From the NCBI GenBank assembly GCA_964551015.1, contig CAZKBP010000002.1:272791-336790 (forward strand): DNA of 64,000 nucleotides. Direction: 5' to 3'. Positions 1 to 8,881 of this stretch are shown here, piece after piece. The stretch is from CAZKBP01 sp964551015 (lineage in GTDB: Bacteria > Bacteroidota > Bacteroidia > Cytophagales > Microscillaceae). The translations under genes and the position numbers were made by a program. How positions within the stretch are numbered: the stretch's first letter is position 1; each line of letters opens with the position of its first letter. Under the pieces are notes generated by a model. It searched no databases, had not been told where the DNA came from, and saw nothing but the letters and a program-made list of their open reading frames with translations.

Positions 1-380
1 AAGATCAGGTAAAGAGGCCGCAGGTAGGTATCAAAGAGGTCCTCGAGGATTTCGGGGAGGCTTTCTTCGGGGTCGGCCTCTTCTTGCTGGGCACGGAGGG
101 CATTTTGCAGGGCGGTGTTGAGGTTGCTCCCGCGCCGGATAAAGAGGGGCAGCCAGTCCGTATCATCAAAGCGATTGGTGAGTCCACACTGGATCAGGCT
201 GGTCTTGCCCGTGCCCGAGGAGCCATAGATCAAGACCAGGCGATTGCGGTTCACCAAATCGTAGAGCGTATCGCTTTCCTCTTCTCTTCCGAAGAAAATC
301 TCCGCGTCTTGCCTGGTGTAAGCATCCAAAAATTTGAAAGGACTTCTCAATTTCTTGTTTTTTATTTTAACTGTCTTCAA
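1..380 (-). CDS. STAND-family NTPase, N-terminal part (3' end outside window)
   Basis: The minus-strand frame reads through to the window edge without a stop. It opens with a PFKFLDAYTRQD...IFFGRE segment, typical of the start of bacterial novel-STAND NTPases, followed by a Walker A motif GSSGTGKTS. STAND proteins are signal-transducing ATP switches, and many act in conflict systems with a separate effector. No ATG fits: an in-frame TAG lies upstream and the candidates are TTG at 378-380 (preceded by GGAAAAGAGGG) or TTG at 348-350, which would start right before the conserved PFKFLD segment. The gene lies about 100 bp downstream of the CHAT gene on the same strand. The sensor repeats and C-terminus are not visible. 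The family is fairly sure; the start is not. Confidence 0.75.
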   Translation of the reverse strand, partial: MKTVKIKNKKLRSPFKFLDAYTRQDAEIFFGREEESDTLYDLVNRNRLVLIYGSSGTGKTSLIQCGLTNRFDDTDWLPLFIRRGSNLNTALQNALRAQQEEADPEESLPEILEDLFDTYLRPLYLI

Positions 381-382
381 GT

Positions 383-481
383 TTCCCTCTTTTCCAAGGA
401 GGGGCTAGGGGTGGTTGAAAGCTAATTTAGTCAGCATCCTCGCCATCCCCAAACCCTCCCTGCTTCGGAAGGAGGGTTTTT
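383..481. repeat. Composite palindromic intergenic element between CHAT and STAND genes
   Basis: The gap between the CHAT stop and the STAND start is almost wholly made of inverted repeats. A strong hairpin pairs AAACCCTCC (451-459) with GGAGGGTTT (471-479). A second C-rich block around 385-416 (CCTCTTTTCCAAGGAGGGG, then CTAGGGGTGGTT) is partly complementary to the CCATCCCC block near 443-450. This looks like a mobile palindromic intergenic repeat rather than a plain terminator, since the minus strand shows no U-tract after it. Confidence 0.5.
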
Positions 482-2255
482 ATTGATCCAAAAAAGCTTC
501 CGCGAAAGCCTTTAATTGTTCTTCAATCAATTTAAATAATTCGCCCGGAACGCGCAGGAGCGGATCGCGGGGTTTATTGACATAGCGATAATACCAAACC
601 TGTTCTTCTGCCCGGTAGTGGTGCAAGAAATAGATTTTGGCCAGATCGGAGTCAGGCACGAAGGCATTTTCATCCATCATAAAGGGCGAAAGATTCAAGA
701 AGCCCTCGATCTCGTCTTCGTCTTCATCTTCTTTGAGCAGGAGCACGGAGCGATTGTCCATGAAGCGGAGGAGCGTGGCATCTTCTTCCTCCATTCCGCC
801 CAGCAGGTCTTTGAGCCGCACCACGATATGCCGAAACTCGGCTTGCAGGGTATGGCGGTATTTCTCGACATCAATGCTTTTGATCGTGGCCAGGGTGTAG
901 CGAGCCAAGTAGCCCAGTGCCTGAAAAATCTGAGAAAGTGCTTGCTCGGCCTGAATGCACAGCTCGGCTACTTCGCCCTCGGCCACTTGGGATTTGGCCA
1001 GTCGCTCCCGCAGCAAGTCCAGGAGCAGGCAAGCTCCCCGAAACTCGCTATTGTCCTCGATGAGTTCGGCCAGATCGGTGAGTTCTTCCACGAAGTAGGC
1101 TTCCTGATGGGCATCTAGCACCTTTTGGATTTCCCGGATGAGGGGGATAAAGCGATAGGTTTGTCGGTCTGCCTCGGGCAGATACAAAAAAGCACGGATC
1201 ATCTCCTGCACGTTCGGGGGGAGTTGGGGCGCGGTGCCTGACCCGGGGGCTTTGATTTCGGCCAGGCGGTACTTGATTTCCATTTCCCAAAGTTGCGCCA
1301 GCAGGGTGTAGGTAAGCAGTTCCATCAGCACGTTGTAGGTGATGGCAAGTTGCCCCAGGCGCGCGGGGCTGACCTTATCGTAGCCTTGGCCTTCTTCCCC
1401 GAGCGGCACCATGAGCTTGCGCAAGTGCTCGGCCACGGGAGCAGGAAACTCACTAAGAATGAGCTTGCGCTTGACTTTGAGCTTGGGGTCTTTGCGGCGA
1501 TAGTCCAGGGGAGCGTTTTCGCCCTCGGTAAGCCCGTACCAGAGCGCGTTGATGAGGGATTCATTGGGCTTGTAATCGGGAGAGACTGTACTTTGCTGAT
1601 GACTGGGCAGCTTTTCGTTCAGGATTTCGGCACGATCTTCGGCGTGGAAGAGTCCCCAGAGGTCGTCATGCCCTGCTTTTTTTCCGTCCATTCTTGATCC
1701 CAAAGAGCGATCTAAGTCCTCAATGCTTGCCAGAGCTTTTCCCGCCGCCTTGGCGTAAGCCGCTGCTTCTTGGTAAGCTTCGCCAATCGTAGCTCCCAAG
1801 GCCAGCGCGTGGTAAAAGTGCTTGGCAAATCGCGTGGCCAGGGTATCTTCAATGGGCGCACGGGTAGCGATCACGGCGGGAATGCCCAGATCAAGCAGCG
1901 CTTGTACCTGCCCCCGGGTGGAGCAGCCATTGAGAAAGACCAGCTTGAGTTGGTTCTGCTCGGCCAGCATCTCGGCGATTCCTCCAGCTTGCGCCTCGCC
2001 CGATTGCAGGAAGATTTCGGCACTATTGGCATGGCCTGCGTAGTGGAAGATAAAAACTTGATCTCGGAAATCGCTGAGGTAGTGGCGAAGGTTGTCCAGA
2101 TTGGTCTGGGAATCGCGGTGCAGGTGAAAATGTCCCTCCTTGACTCCTCTCTGGTGGAGCAATTGGTAAATGGCTTCATCCTCCTCTCGCAGTCGAGCCA
2201 GAGGGGCGGTGTCACTATTGGCGAAAGCCAGAAAAAGTACCCGTTTATCTGCCAT
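480..2255 (-). CDS. CHAT domain (caspase-like) protein
   Basis: The 591-residue protein starts with a CHAT peptidase domain (about residues 1-200). The catalytic dyad is visible as His75 in FHYAGHA and Cys111 in LNGCSTRGQ, followed by the usual PAVIATRAPIED segment and a helix with GEAY. The remaining 390 residues are mainly helical, rich in Glu and Leu, with no TPR or other family I recognise. CHAT domains are clan CD cysteine peptidases; in bacteria they often serve as effectors activated by STAND or repeat-containing partners. There is no signal peptide, so it is probably cytoplasmic. The STAND NTPase gene follows on the same strand. Base composition is clearly GC-rich (37 of 60 bases at 1321-1380 are G or C), above its neighbours, which hints at transfer. 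Confidence 0.85.
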   Translation of the reverse strand: MADKRVLFLAFANSDTAPLARLREEDEAIYQLLHQRGVKEGHFHLHRDSQTNLDNLRHYLSDFRDQVFIFHYAGHANSAEIFLQSGEAQAGGIAEMLAEQNQLKLVFLNGCSTRGQVQALLDLGIPAVIATRAPIEDTLATRFAKHFYHALALGATIGEAYQEAAAYAKAAGKALASIEDLDRSLGSRMDGKKAGHDDLWGLFHAEDRAEILNEKLPSHQQSTVSPDYKPNESLINALWYGLTEGENAPLDYRRKDPKLKVKRKLILSEFPAPVAEHLRKLMVPLGEEGQGYDKVSPARLGQLAITYNVLMELLTYTLLAQLWEMEIKYRLAEIKAPGSGTAPQLPPNVQEMIRAFLYLPEADRQTYRFIPLIREIQKVLDAHQEAYFVEELTDLAELIEDNSEFRGACLLLDLLRERLAKSQVAEGEVAELCIQAEQALSQIFQALGYLARYTLATIKSIDVEKYRHTLQAEFRHIVVRLKDLLGGMEEEDATLLRFMDNRSVLLLKEDEDEDEIEGFLNLSPFMMDENAFVPDSDLAKIYFLHHYRAEEQVWYYRYVNKPRDPLLRVPGELFKLIEEQLKAFAEAFLDQ

Positions 2256-2491
2256 AGTAGTATCAAATCTAAGAATCTCCCAAACTTAAGCAGTTTTTCG
2301 GGATAAAATCTACTGAGTTGTGGGTAAAATGGAGAGGAAACGGCCTTTTTTCAGCGTTGTGTTTTTAAACTCGCCTGCTATGGTCATCGTGATGGCTAAG
2401 TCCTGGGTGGACTTCAGTATTTACTTTATCGTGATCCAGTTTGCTTTTAACGAGCGTTTTTCGGGTTTAGCTTTTCCTCCCACGTTTATCG

Positions 2492-2596
2492 GTGAGCCAA
2501 TCGTTGGAAGCCAGCGGTCAACCCGAGGGAATTGAGGATACTGTCAAAAAAGTCAACGTGGTGATTGCCCAAGCGCAGCGATCAGCTCGTCGTTAG
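2492..2596 (+). pseudogene. Possible gene remnant (C-terminal-like fragment)
   Basis: A short plus-strand frame reads VSQSLEASGQPEGIEDTVKK and continues to ...AQAQRSARR before a stop. It has protein-like composition but no start codon of its own in context and is closed upstream by a TAG. It may be the tail of a lost gene. The rest of the 2256-2667 gap holds only the terminator at its end. Weakly supported. Confidence 0.2.
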
Positions 2597-2602
2597 CCAT
2601 GA

Positions 2603-2637
2603 AGCAAAAAAAAGGAGGCTCTCGAGAAGCCTCCTTT
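2603..2637 (-). terminator. Rho-independent terminator of the beta-propeller gene
   Basis: AAAGGAGGCT (2611-2620) pairs perfectly with AGCCTCCTTT (2628-2637) around a 7-base loop. On the minus strand the stem is followed by a run of T (complement of the A-run 2606-2613). It lies about 30 bp past the stop of the minus-strand gene ending at 2668. Confidence 0.85.
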
Positions 2638-2667
2638 TCTTAGTTTGGTAGCCTATTCGGAAAGATA

Positions 2668-5600
2668 CTACTCCTTCACCAAGCGATGTATCTCGTGAGG
2701 CAGGTCGCTTCCTGATAAATCAAGGTAGAAAGTGCCTTTCTCCAAAGAGGTGAGCAAGGCTAGTTCCAGCGTTTCTTGGCCTTCTCTCACCACTTGGCGG
2801 CCTTGGCTGAGAATATTTCCTTGCTCATCGCGGATGGTGTATTGAATCTCCCCAGATACTGAGTCGGAGAGCTTCACAAAAACCACATTTCCCGAAAGGG
2901 GAACGGGATAGACCAAAGCCTGCGCGCCTTGGCTTCCGCCCGTGATGGTGAAATTTGCTCGTAAATCTATCTCCTCTCCTAGCACTCGGAGGGTATTCTC
3001 GCCAGATAGCCTGAGTAGATTGAAGACTTTGGAGTCATCCGATAAAGAGAAGATATTACCCGTTTTCGTATCGTCGCCTGTAAGGGAATAAGGTGCTAAG
3101 CGTTCATAGCGAACAAATTGCTGATTCAAACGGAAGTCAAATCGCTCGGATGTCGCGTCAACAGGTTGCGTTTGCAGAACAATTCCTCTTTCATCGAGAT
3201 CATTGGCCGAAATGGTAGCCCCTTCCAGCAGGCGGAGGGTTTCTTGATTGGCGGTATTGACGAGCACGAGGCGTGGGAAGCCACCGAGGTTGTCGGTGAT
3301 TTGGATCACCGAGCTAACCATTTGGCCTGCTTGACCTTGACCATCATCTTCGGCATAAGGAGTAGCTGTAATCGTCAAGGTATTGCCGGCTTGGAACTGA
3401 GGTTTGATATTATTGAAATTACCTTGCTCATCTCCGCCGAGGGCGTAGGGGGGGATGTTTTCGGTTTTGGGATTGGGGCTGAAGCTATTTCCTGTAAAGA
3501 TCACGCTTCCCACCTTGCCTTCCACTTCGGCACGGATGCTCAGGCCTGTGCCTTCAAAGTCGGAAAGGTTGATTTCATCCTCGGCAGATAGCACGCGGAT
3601 GTCTTCATTGGTATTGGTATTGACTAAGAATAAACGTGTAACCGAAAAGTCGGACGGGGTTTCCTCTAATTCATAGACTCGCACGTGGCCAGCAGACTCA
3701 TGTTTTCCATCATTCAAGGGAGCCCCGATAGCTATCTGATTTCCATCAGCAGAAAGGCAAAGACCCTTGCCACTTCTATCGTAATCACCCTCGCCATCAA
3801 TATCAGCCCCCTTTTGTATCCAAGTGTTCTCTTTGTACTCATAAACTCGTACATGCCCAGCGAAATGCCCATCTCCATCATTACCTGACGCACCAATCGC
3901 CACTCGATTTCCATCAGTCGAGAGGGAAACAGCTTCACCGCTACCATCCCCGACGGTTTCTCCTATTATATTTTTGCCTAACTGCATCCAGGCTTGGCCA
4001 GTATACTCAAAAATTCGTGCTTGACCTAGCTCCGGCTCCTCGGAATACCAGGCTGCTCCAGGAGCACCAATGGCTAAACGATGGCCGGATGCTGATAAAG
4101 AAATTGAGGAGCCAATCCCGGTAAAATCTTCCCCTAATTGCACCCAATCTTGGTTATTGTACTCGTAAGCTTCTACCAAGCCATTCTCACTTCCAGGGCT
4201 ACCAATCGCCACCCGATTTCCGTCAGCCGAGAGGGAAACTGTTTCCCCATAATAATCACGGGTGGCCTTACCGTTCATACTACTACCTAACTGTTTCCAA
4301 GACTGACCATCATATGTATATACTCTTACGTAGCCAGACCGAGAACTACTATAACTGCCGGGTGCCCCAATAGCAACGCGACTCCCATTGGCGGAAAGAG
4401 AAACTGATTTCCCAAGTTGATCTTCGGAGGCTTTGCCATAAATATCTCCACCTAATTTTGTCCAAGTGCTACCATTATACTCATAAATACTTACCCGCCC
4501 GGCTCGGTAGCCATTTTCACCACTAGAGGAGTTCCCAATCGCTAGACGCTTACCATTCGCTGATAAAGAAATAATTCCTCCTCCCAAATCAGTACCTATC
4601 TGAACCCATTCGCTACCATTGTACTCGTATACCCTAGAAACATTATAACAGCTCATAGCTACACGGCTTCCATCTGCGGAGAGAGATACATCCCATCCAA
4701 TGGTCTCCTCTCTTTTTTTACCATCTATATCTTGTCCAATCTTCACCCAAAAACCTTCTTGGCCTGCATCCCCCACAATTTTAATGGAGACTGTGATTGT
4801 TTCGCCCGATTGGCCTCGGCCTTTACTTTCAAGGTAGGGTGTCGCCCTAACCGTTAATGTATTCCCGGCTAGAAATTGACCTTTAATATTTACGATTTGC
4901 CCATTACTTTTTCCTCCTAGGGCATAGGGTGCTATATTTTCCACGCGGGGATTTGGGGAAAAACCACTTCCAGTAAAGACCACACTTCCAGCAAGTCCTT
5001 CTACTTCGGCGCGGATACTGAGACCAATTCCCGGGAAATCTGCCAGATCAATTTGATCCTCAGGGTTTAGTTTGCGAATATCTCGACCATTATTGGTATT
5101 CACCAGAAATAAGTTTGTAATGTGAGGGGGTGTTTTATTGATTTTGAGGGTGAAGGTGGCAGTGTGTCCGGCCTCCCCTTGCCCATTGTCTTCGGGATAA
5201 GGGGTTGCGGTGATGGTGAGCTCATCCACGGCTCGGAGTTGGTCTTTGATATTGAGGACACGGCCATCCTTTTGGCCACCCACTGCATAGGGCACCTGAT
5301 TTTCGGTGCGGGGATTAGGAGAAAAACCTTCTCCAGTAAGCACCACGCTTTCCGCCTCTCCCTGCACATCAGCGCGGATACCAATGCCAAAACCATTAAA
5401 GTCTTCCAACGTGATTTCATCCTGAGGGGATAGTTCACGGATTTCCTGATTGGTGCTGGTGTTGACCAAAACTAAGCGGCTTACCGCCAAGGGAACCTTT
5501 TCGGCACTAAAAATACGTAGGCCTCCCCAAGCTCCACTCCCCCTGATTGCTAACCACTTCCCATTTCCCGACAGGGCTACCATTGTACCTATTTCGTTAT

Positions 5601-6636
5601 CTTTTGCTACCCCTTCCAGATTACTACCGACTTGTTTCCAGCTATTGCTTTTTTGCTGAAAAACCTGAACACGGCCTGCATTCCTGCCATTCGCGTCATT
5701 ACCAGAAGAGCCGATCGCGATCCGACTACCATCCGAAGAGATGGAAACTGAAGAGCCAAGCCGGTCGCCACCTGTTTCTCCCGTGAATTCACCGACTTTA
5801 CCCCAGTCGTTCCCATCAAACTCTAAAATCCGAACCTGGCCGATATGAATTTTTTCTGGCCCAAGAATAGCACTAGGCTCTGCAATAACAAGGCGCTTTC
5901 CATTGGCGGAAAGAAGCGCATTAGAACCAAGCCTGTCATAACGGAACCCACCTGTGATATTCTGACCTAATTGAACCCAATCGCTCCCATCATACTCATA
6001 CAATCGGATTTGCCCTACATACTCATAGCTAAAGTCATTGTGGTCAGGAGCACCAACGGCTAAGCGAGTCCCGTCTCCCGAAAGGGAAACAGCGTGGCCC
6101 GTCCGATCCCCTTCCTTACCATTGATATCACTGCCCAACTGAACCCAATCGCTTCCATTATGCTCGTAAATGCGTACCTGACTAGCCTCTGAATCACCAA
6201 CGGCCACTCGAGTCCCATCGGCTGAAAGCGAAACAGCAGATCCATCAGGGATCTTTCCAGCTAAGGCGACCCAAGCTTCACCATCATACTCATAAACCTG
6301 AGGGAAGATGAGAACACGTTCTCCATCAGGAGTAATATCACTCACGGCACCCGGCAACTTACCGTCTTTGCCTAAGGGTGCCCAGGTGATTCCATCGAAC
6401 TCATAGGCTCGGTTATGAACAAAGACGCGTCTGCCATCTTCTGAAAAGTGAGCAGAAGAGCCAGAGATACCTGAACCAATCCAAGTCCAGTCGTTTTGGG
6501 CGCTGAGTTTTTGGCTTGTAAAAAAACAGTGTACTACTCCCGCAAGTAGAAAGACGAGCAGAATCCTTAGTGTACGGATGACGGTTCCTACCATACCATA
6601 TCCACGAGGGTTCATCAATTGATTAGTATTTGACAT
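2668..6636 (-). CDS. T9SS type A secreted double beta-propeller protein
   Basis: The 1322-residue exported protein has a long signal segment (hydrophobic about residues 22-40, cleavage near SAQ-ND). Residues about 48-385 contain seven blades of the form SxSxDGxRxAxG...YEYDGSDWVQLG, resembling FG-GAP/integrin-type propellers. Two Ig-like modules follow (LVNTxT...FSPNPRxEN...PYALGG). A second set of seven blades spans roughly 640-1000, then two further Ig-like modules, the last one degenerate. The C-terminal 85 residues (YPVPLSGNVVFVKL ... GTFYLDLSG) fit a type A T9SS sorting domain with the usual final strand, so the protein is probably anchored at the cell surface. The substrate or ligand cannot be read from the sequence. 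The gene stands alone with its own terminator. Confidence 0.85.
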   Translation of the reverse strand: MSNTNQLMNPRGYGMVGTVIRTLRILLVFLLAGVVHCFFTSQKLSAQNDWTWIGSGISGSSAHFSEDGRRVFVHNRAYEFDGITWAPLGKDGKLPGAVSDITPDGERVLIFPQVYEYDGEAWVALAGKIPDGSAVSLSADGTRVAVGDSEASQVRIYEHNGSDWVQLGSDINGKEGDRTGHAVSLSGDGTRLAVGAPDHNDFSYEYVGQIRLYEYDGSDWVQLGQNITGGFRYDRLGSNALLSANGKRLVIAEPSAILGPEKIHIGQVRILEFDGNDWGKVGEFTGETGGDRLGSSVSISSDGSRIAIGSSGNDANGRNAGRVQVFQQKSNSWKQVGSNLEGVAKDNEIGTMVALSGNGKWLAIRGSGAWGGLRIFSAEKVPLAVSRLVLVNTSTNQEIRELSPQDEITLEDFNGFGIGIRADVQGEAESVVLTGEGFSPNPRTENQVPYAVGGQKDGRVLNIKDQLRAVDELTITATPYPEDNGQGEAGHTATFTLKINKTPPHITNLFLVNTNNGRDIRKLNPEDQIDLADFPGIGLSIRAEVEGLAGSVVFTGSGFSPNPRVENIAPYALGGKSNGQIVNIKGQFLAGNTLTVRATPYLESKGRGQSGETITVSIKIVGDAGQEGFWVKIGQDIDGKKREETIGWDVSLSADGSRVAMSCYNVSRVYEYNGSEWVQIGTDLGGGIISLSANGKRLAIGNSSSGENGYRAGRVSIYEYNGSTWTKLGGDIYGKASEDQLGKSVSLSANGSRVAIGAPGSYSSSRSGYVRVYTYDGQSWKQLGSSMNGKATRDYYGETVSLSADGNRVAIGSPGSENGLVEAYEYNNQDWVQLGEDFTGIGSSISLSASGHRLAIGAPGAAWYSEEPELGQARIFEYTGQAWMQLGKNIIGETVGDGSGEAVSLSTDGNRVAIGASGNDGDGHFAGHVRVYEYKENTWIQKGADIDGEGDYDRSGKGLCLSADGNQIAIGAPLNDGKHESAGHVRVYELEETPSDFSVTRLFLVNTNTNEDIRVLSAEDEINLSDFEGTGLSIRAEVEGKVGSVIFTGNSFSPNPKTENIPPYALGGDEQGNFNNIKPQFQAGNTLTITATPYAEDDGQGQAGQMVSSVIQITDNLGGFPRLVLVNTANQETLRLLEGATISANDLDERGIVLQTQPVDATSERFDFRLNQQFVRYERLAPYSLTGDDTKTGNIFSLSDDSKVFNLLRLSGENTLRVLGEEIDLRANFTITGGSQGAQALVYPVPLSGNVVFVKLSDSVSGEIQYTIRDEQGNILSQGRQVVREGQETLELALLTSLEKGTFYLDLSGSDLPHEIHRLVKE

Positions 6637-6994
6637 AATTGTAGCTTACTAGAAAAAGTTAAACAAAAAATGGTTTTTAAGCTAGACAGGCAAACCCAAT
6701 TAGGGTAGGATTATACAATAAAACTATGGCCTAGAAATATCCTTTCCAAAAAAATGTGATGAAATACCGTTTTTTGATACGAACGACAAGGGCTTGTCTA
6801 AATCTAGGAAGATGTTAGGTAAGTAGGGAGCTAGCGAAGTTTGTATGTTAGCCTGAAGAAGTGGAACACAGGGGGAACAGTAGATTAAAAAACACTATTT
6901 TACCTGCATTATTCAGAATAATATATTTTAAATATGCCTTTTGTATTTATTTTTATCTTTATTAAAGATAAATAATAAAATATAATTCTTTTTG
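6637..6994. other. Intergenic region, AT-rich
   Basis: I find no gene here. An AT-only palindrome TTTATCTTTA/TTAAAGATAAA near 6951-6973 lies downstream of the tRNA and could act as a weak terminator for it. The upstream part should hold the promoter of the propeller gene, but no clear TAnnTTTG stands out. Confidence 0.4.
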
Positions 6995-7079
6995 TGTTCA
7001 CGGGGGGAGTCGAACCCCCACGCCAGCAATAGGCACTGCCCCCTCAAGACAGCGTGTCTACCAATTCCACCACGTGAAC
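6995..7079 (-). tRNA. tRNA-Leu (anticodon GAG)
   Basis: The minus strand gives an acceptor stem GTTCACG / CGTGAAC, a D arm with GAATTGGTAGAC, and an anticodon stem CTGTC / GGCAG enclosing loop TTGAGGG, so the anticodon is GAG (Leu, CUC/CUU). It has the long variable arm typical of tRNA-Leu, and a T arm GGGGG-TTCGACT-CCCCC. The discriminator base is A; the 3' CCA is not encoded (the sequence continues CAC). Confidence 0.95.
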
Positions 7080-7164
7080 TCGGAAAGGTTGGCAAATTTA
7101 GAGAAACTCTTCGCAAAAAGCAAACTCTAAACGGAAAGGCTGCCGATTTATAATTTTTAATCAA

Positions 7165-8658
7165 TTATTTGAAGTCCAAAGCCTCGCTTTTTAAGGAACT
7201 GTACTTGAAGTTGAGTACGTCCAGCGGGTAATTCTGATGTAATTTCCAAGGTTTTTGGGAGCCTTGCTTGGGCGTAGAATCCAAAGCACGGAGTACATAA
7301 CCTGCATTAAAATCAATCATCGGCTCCTCTGAAATCGCGGCTCCGTTGATCTGTGGTGTGCAAGATTTGGCTCCTATCCTGTCCATGTGATTGAGCAAAC
7401 GACAGACATAGGCGCAAGATAAGTCGGTTTTGAGAGTCCAGGAAGCATTGGTGTAGCCAATGGCGAAGGCGAGATTCGGAATGCCCGAGAGCATCAAACC
7501 TCGGTACATATAATGCTCGGGCAGGTGGACCGGTTGACCATCTATTTGCATAGACATCCCGCCCATCATCTGAATTTTCAAGCCCGTGGCGGTTACAATC
7601 AAATCTGCTTCTAGTTCTTGGCCAGATTGAAGCAGCAGACCTTTTTCCGTAAATTGGTCAATTTGATCGGTCACGATTTCGGCTTTGCCCTGATTGATTG
7701 CATCAAAGAGATCATTATCAGGCACTAAGCATAATCTTTGATCCCAAGGATTATACTTTGGCGTAAAATGCGTCTCTACATCATAATCCTTCCCCAGAGC
7801 CTGTTTTACCCCTTTCTTGATGAGTTTTTTGACAAAATTGGGGCGACTGCGCGATAGCTTGTAAAAAAGAAGACTCATCAGTACATTGCGCCAGCGGTTG
7901 AATCCATAAGCCCATCGGGCGGGAAGAATCCGCTTCATCAAATTTGCCAGACTATCCTGAGCAGGTCTGCCCACGATATAAGTGGGTGAACGCTGTAGCA
8001 TCGTAACCAATTTTGCTTTCTCAGCCATCGCCGGAACGAGCGTAACCGCCGTGGCTCCACTCCCAATCACGACTACTTTTTGATCGGTATAATCTAGGTC
8101 TTGCGGCCACTTTTGAGGATGGATGATTTGCCCCCGAAACTGCTCGGTTCCTTTAAAATCAGGAGTATAACCCTCTTGATAGCTATAATAACCACTGCAC
8201 ATAAACAAGAAATTGCAGCTATAATGGAGAATTTCTCCAGTTGCCGGATTTTCTACCTCGAGTGTCCATTGTGCTTCCTCAGATGACCAATGGGCACTAA
8301 CAACCTTGCGTTGATACTGGATTTTTTGGTCAATGCCTTCTTCTTCGGCGGTCTCTTGGATGTATTTTAAAATAGAAGGCCCGTCGGCAATGGCTTTGGC
8401 TTCTTTCCAAGGTCGGAAGGAGTAACCTAAGGTATACATATCTGAATCGGAGCGAATACCCGGATAACGGAACAAATCCCAAGTTCCGCCCATGGTATCA
8501 CGCATTTCCAAGATAGCATAAGTTCGTTTCGGACAGCGTTCCTGTAAATAATGCCCCGCCCCGATTCCAGAGAGCCCTGCCCCCACAACGATGACATCAA
8601 AATAATTTTCCTTCGTTTTACGATTGCTTGAAACTTCTGATAAAGTCTTCACTTCCAT
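7165..8658 (-). CDS. Flavin-containing monooxygenase, Baeyer-Villiger type
   Basis: This 497-residue enzyme has an FAD-binding GxGxxG (GAGLSG, residues 26-31), a second Rossmann motif for NADPH (GSGATA, 199-204), and between them the Baeyer-Villiger fingerprint FxGxxxHxxxWP as FRGQIIHPQKWP (174-185). A DLFRYPGIRSDSDM segment near 61-74 is also typical. Such enzymes insert one oxygen atom from O2 into ketones, or oxidise sulfides, using NADPH. No signal peptide, so cytosolic. The substrate is unknown; the neighbours (tRNA-Leu downstream, a membrane peptidase gene upstream) give no hint. Confidence 0.88.
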   Translation of the reverse strand: MEVKTLSEVSSNRKTKENYFDVIVVGAGLSGIGAGHYLQERCPKRTYAILEMRDTMGGTWDLFRYPGIRSDSDMYTLGYSFRPWKEAKAIADGPSILKYIQETAEEEGIDQKIQYQRKVVSAHWSSEEAQWTLEVENPATGEILHYSCNFLFMCSGYYSYQEGYTPDFKGTEQFRGQIIHPQKWPQDLDYTDQKVVVIGSGATAVTLVPAMAEKAKLVTMLQRSPTYIVGRPAQDSLANLMKRILPARWAYGFNRWRNVLMSLLFYKLSRSRPNFVKKLIKKGVKQALGKDYDVETHFTPKYNPWDQRLCLVPDNDLFDAINQGKAEIVTDQIDQFTEKGLLLQSGQELEADLIVTATGLKIQMMGGMSMQIDGQPVHLPEHYMYRGLMLSGIPNLAFAIGYTNASWTLKTDLSCAYVCRLLNHMDRIGAKSCTPQINGAAISEEPMIDFNAGYVLRALDSTPKQGSQKPWKLHQNYPLDVLNFKYSSLKSEALDFK

Positions 8659-8881
8659 AATTTCTAGATTAGTTTCTAGGTTTAAAATTAAGCAATTCTG
8701 GAGTTTTTTATGTAAAAATGCCTAGAAGAATTTGTATCCAAGTAAGCAATCGTGAAAGGGAAATGTGGCTTTCAAAGAGGTGATGAGTTAGATGGCTACC
8801 TTCAAGATTACCATGAACGAAATGAAAGAAAGCATTTAAATCACCTTTTGAGTGAATCGTGATGAGGTTTTCAGAAGAGAT

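Noticed and set aside
84..425. Plus-strand frame of 113 codons
   Set aside because: It is antisense to the STAND NTPase start, whose Walker A motif proves the minus strand is coding.
618..1118. Plus-strand frame of 166 codons opposite the CHAT gene
   Set aside because: Antisense shadow of a GC-rich gene; no motif.
2320..2535. Plus-strand frame of 71 codons
   Set aside because: Hydrophobic but without family likeness, ribosome-binding site or conserved context; overlaps the possible remnant in another frame.
6928..7164. Minus-strand frame of 78 codons
   Set aside because: It reads through tRNA-Leu; the SSRGGIGRHAVLRGQ-type product is a known artefact of tRNA-Leu genes.
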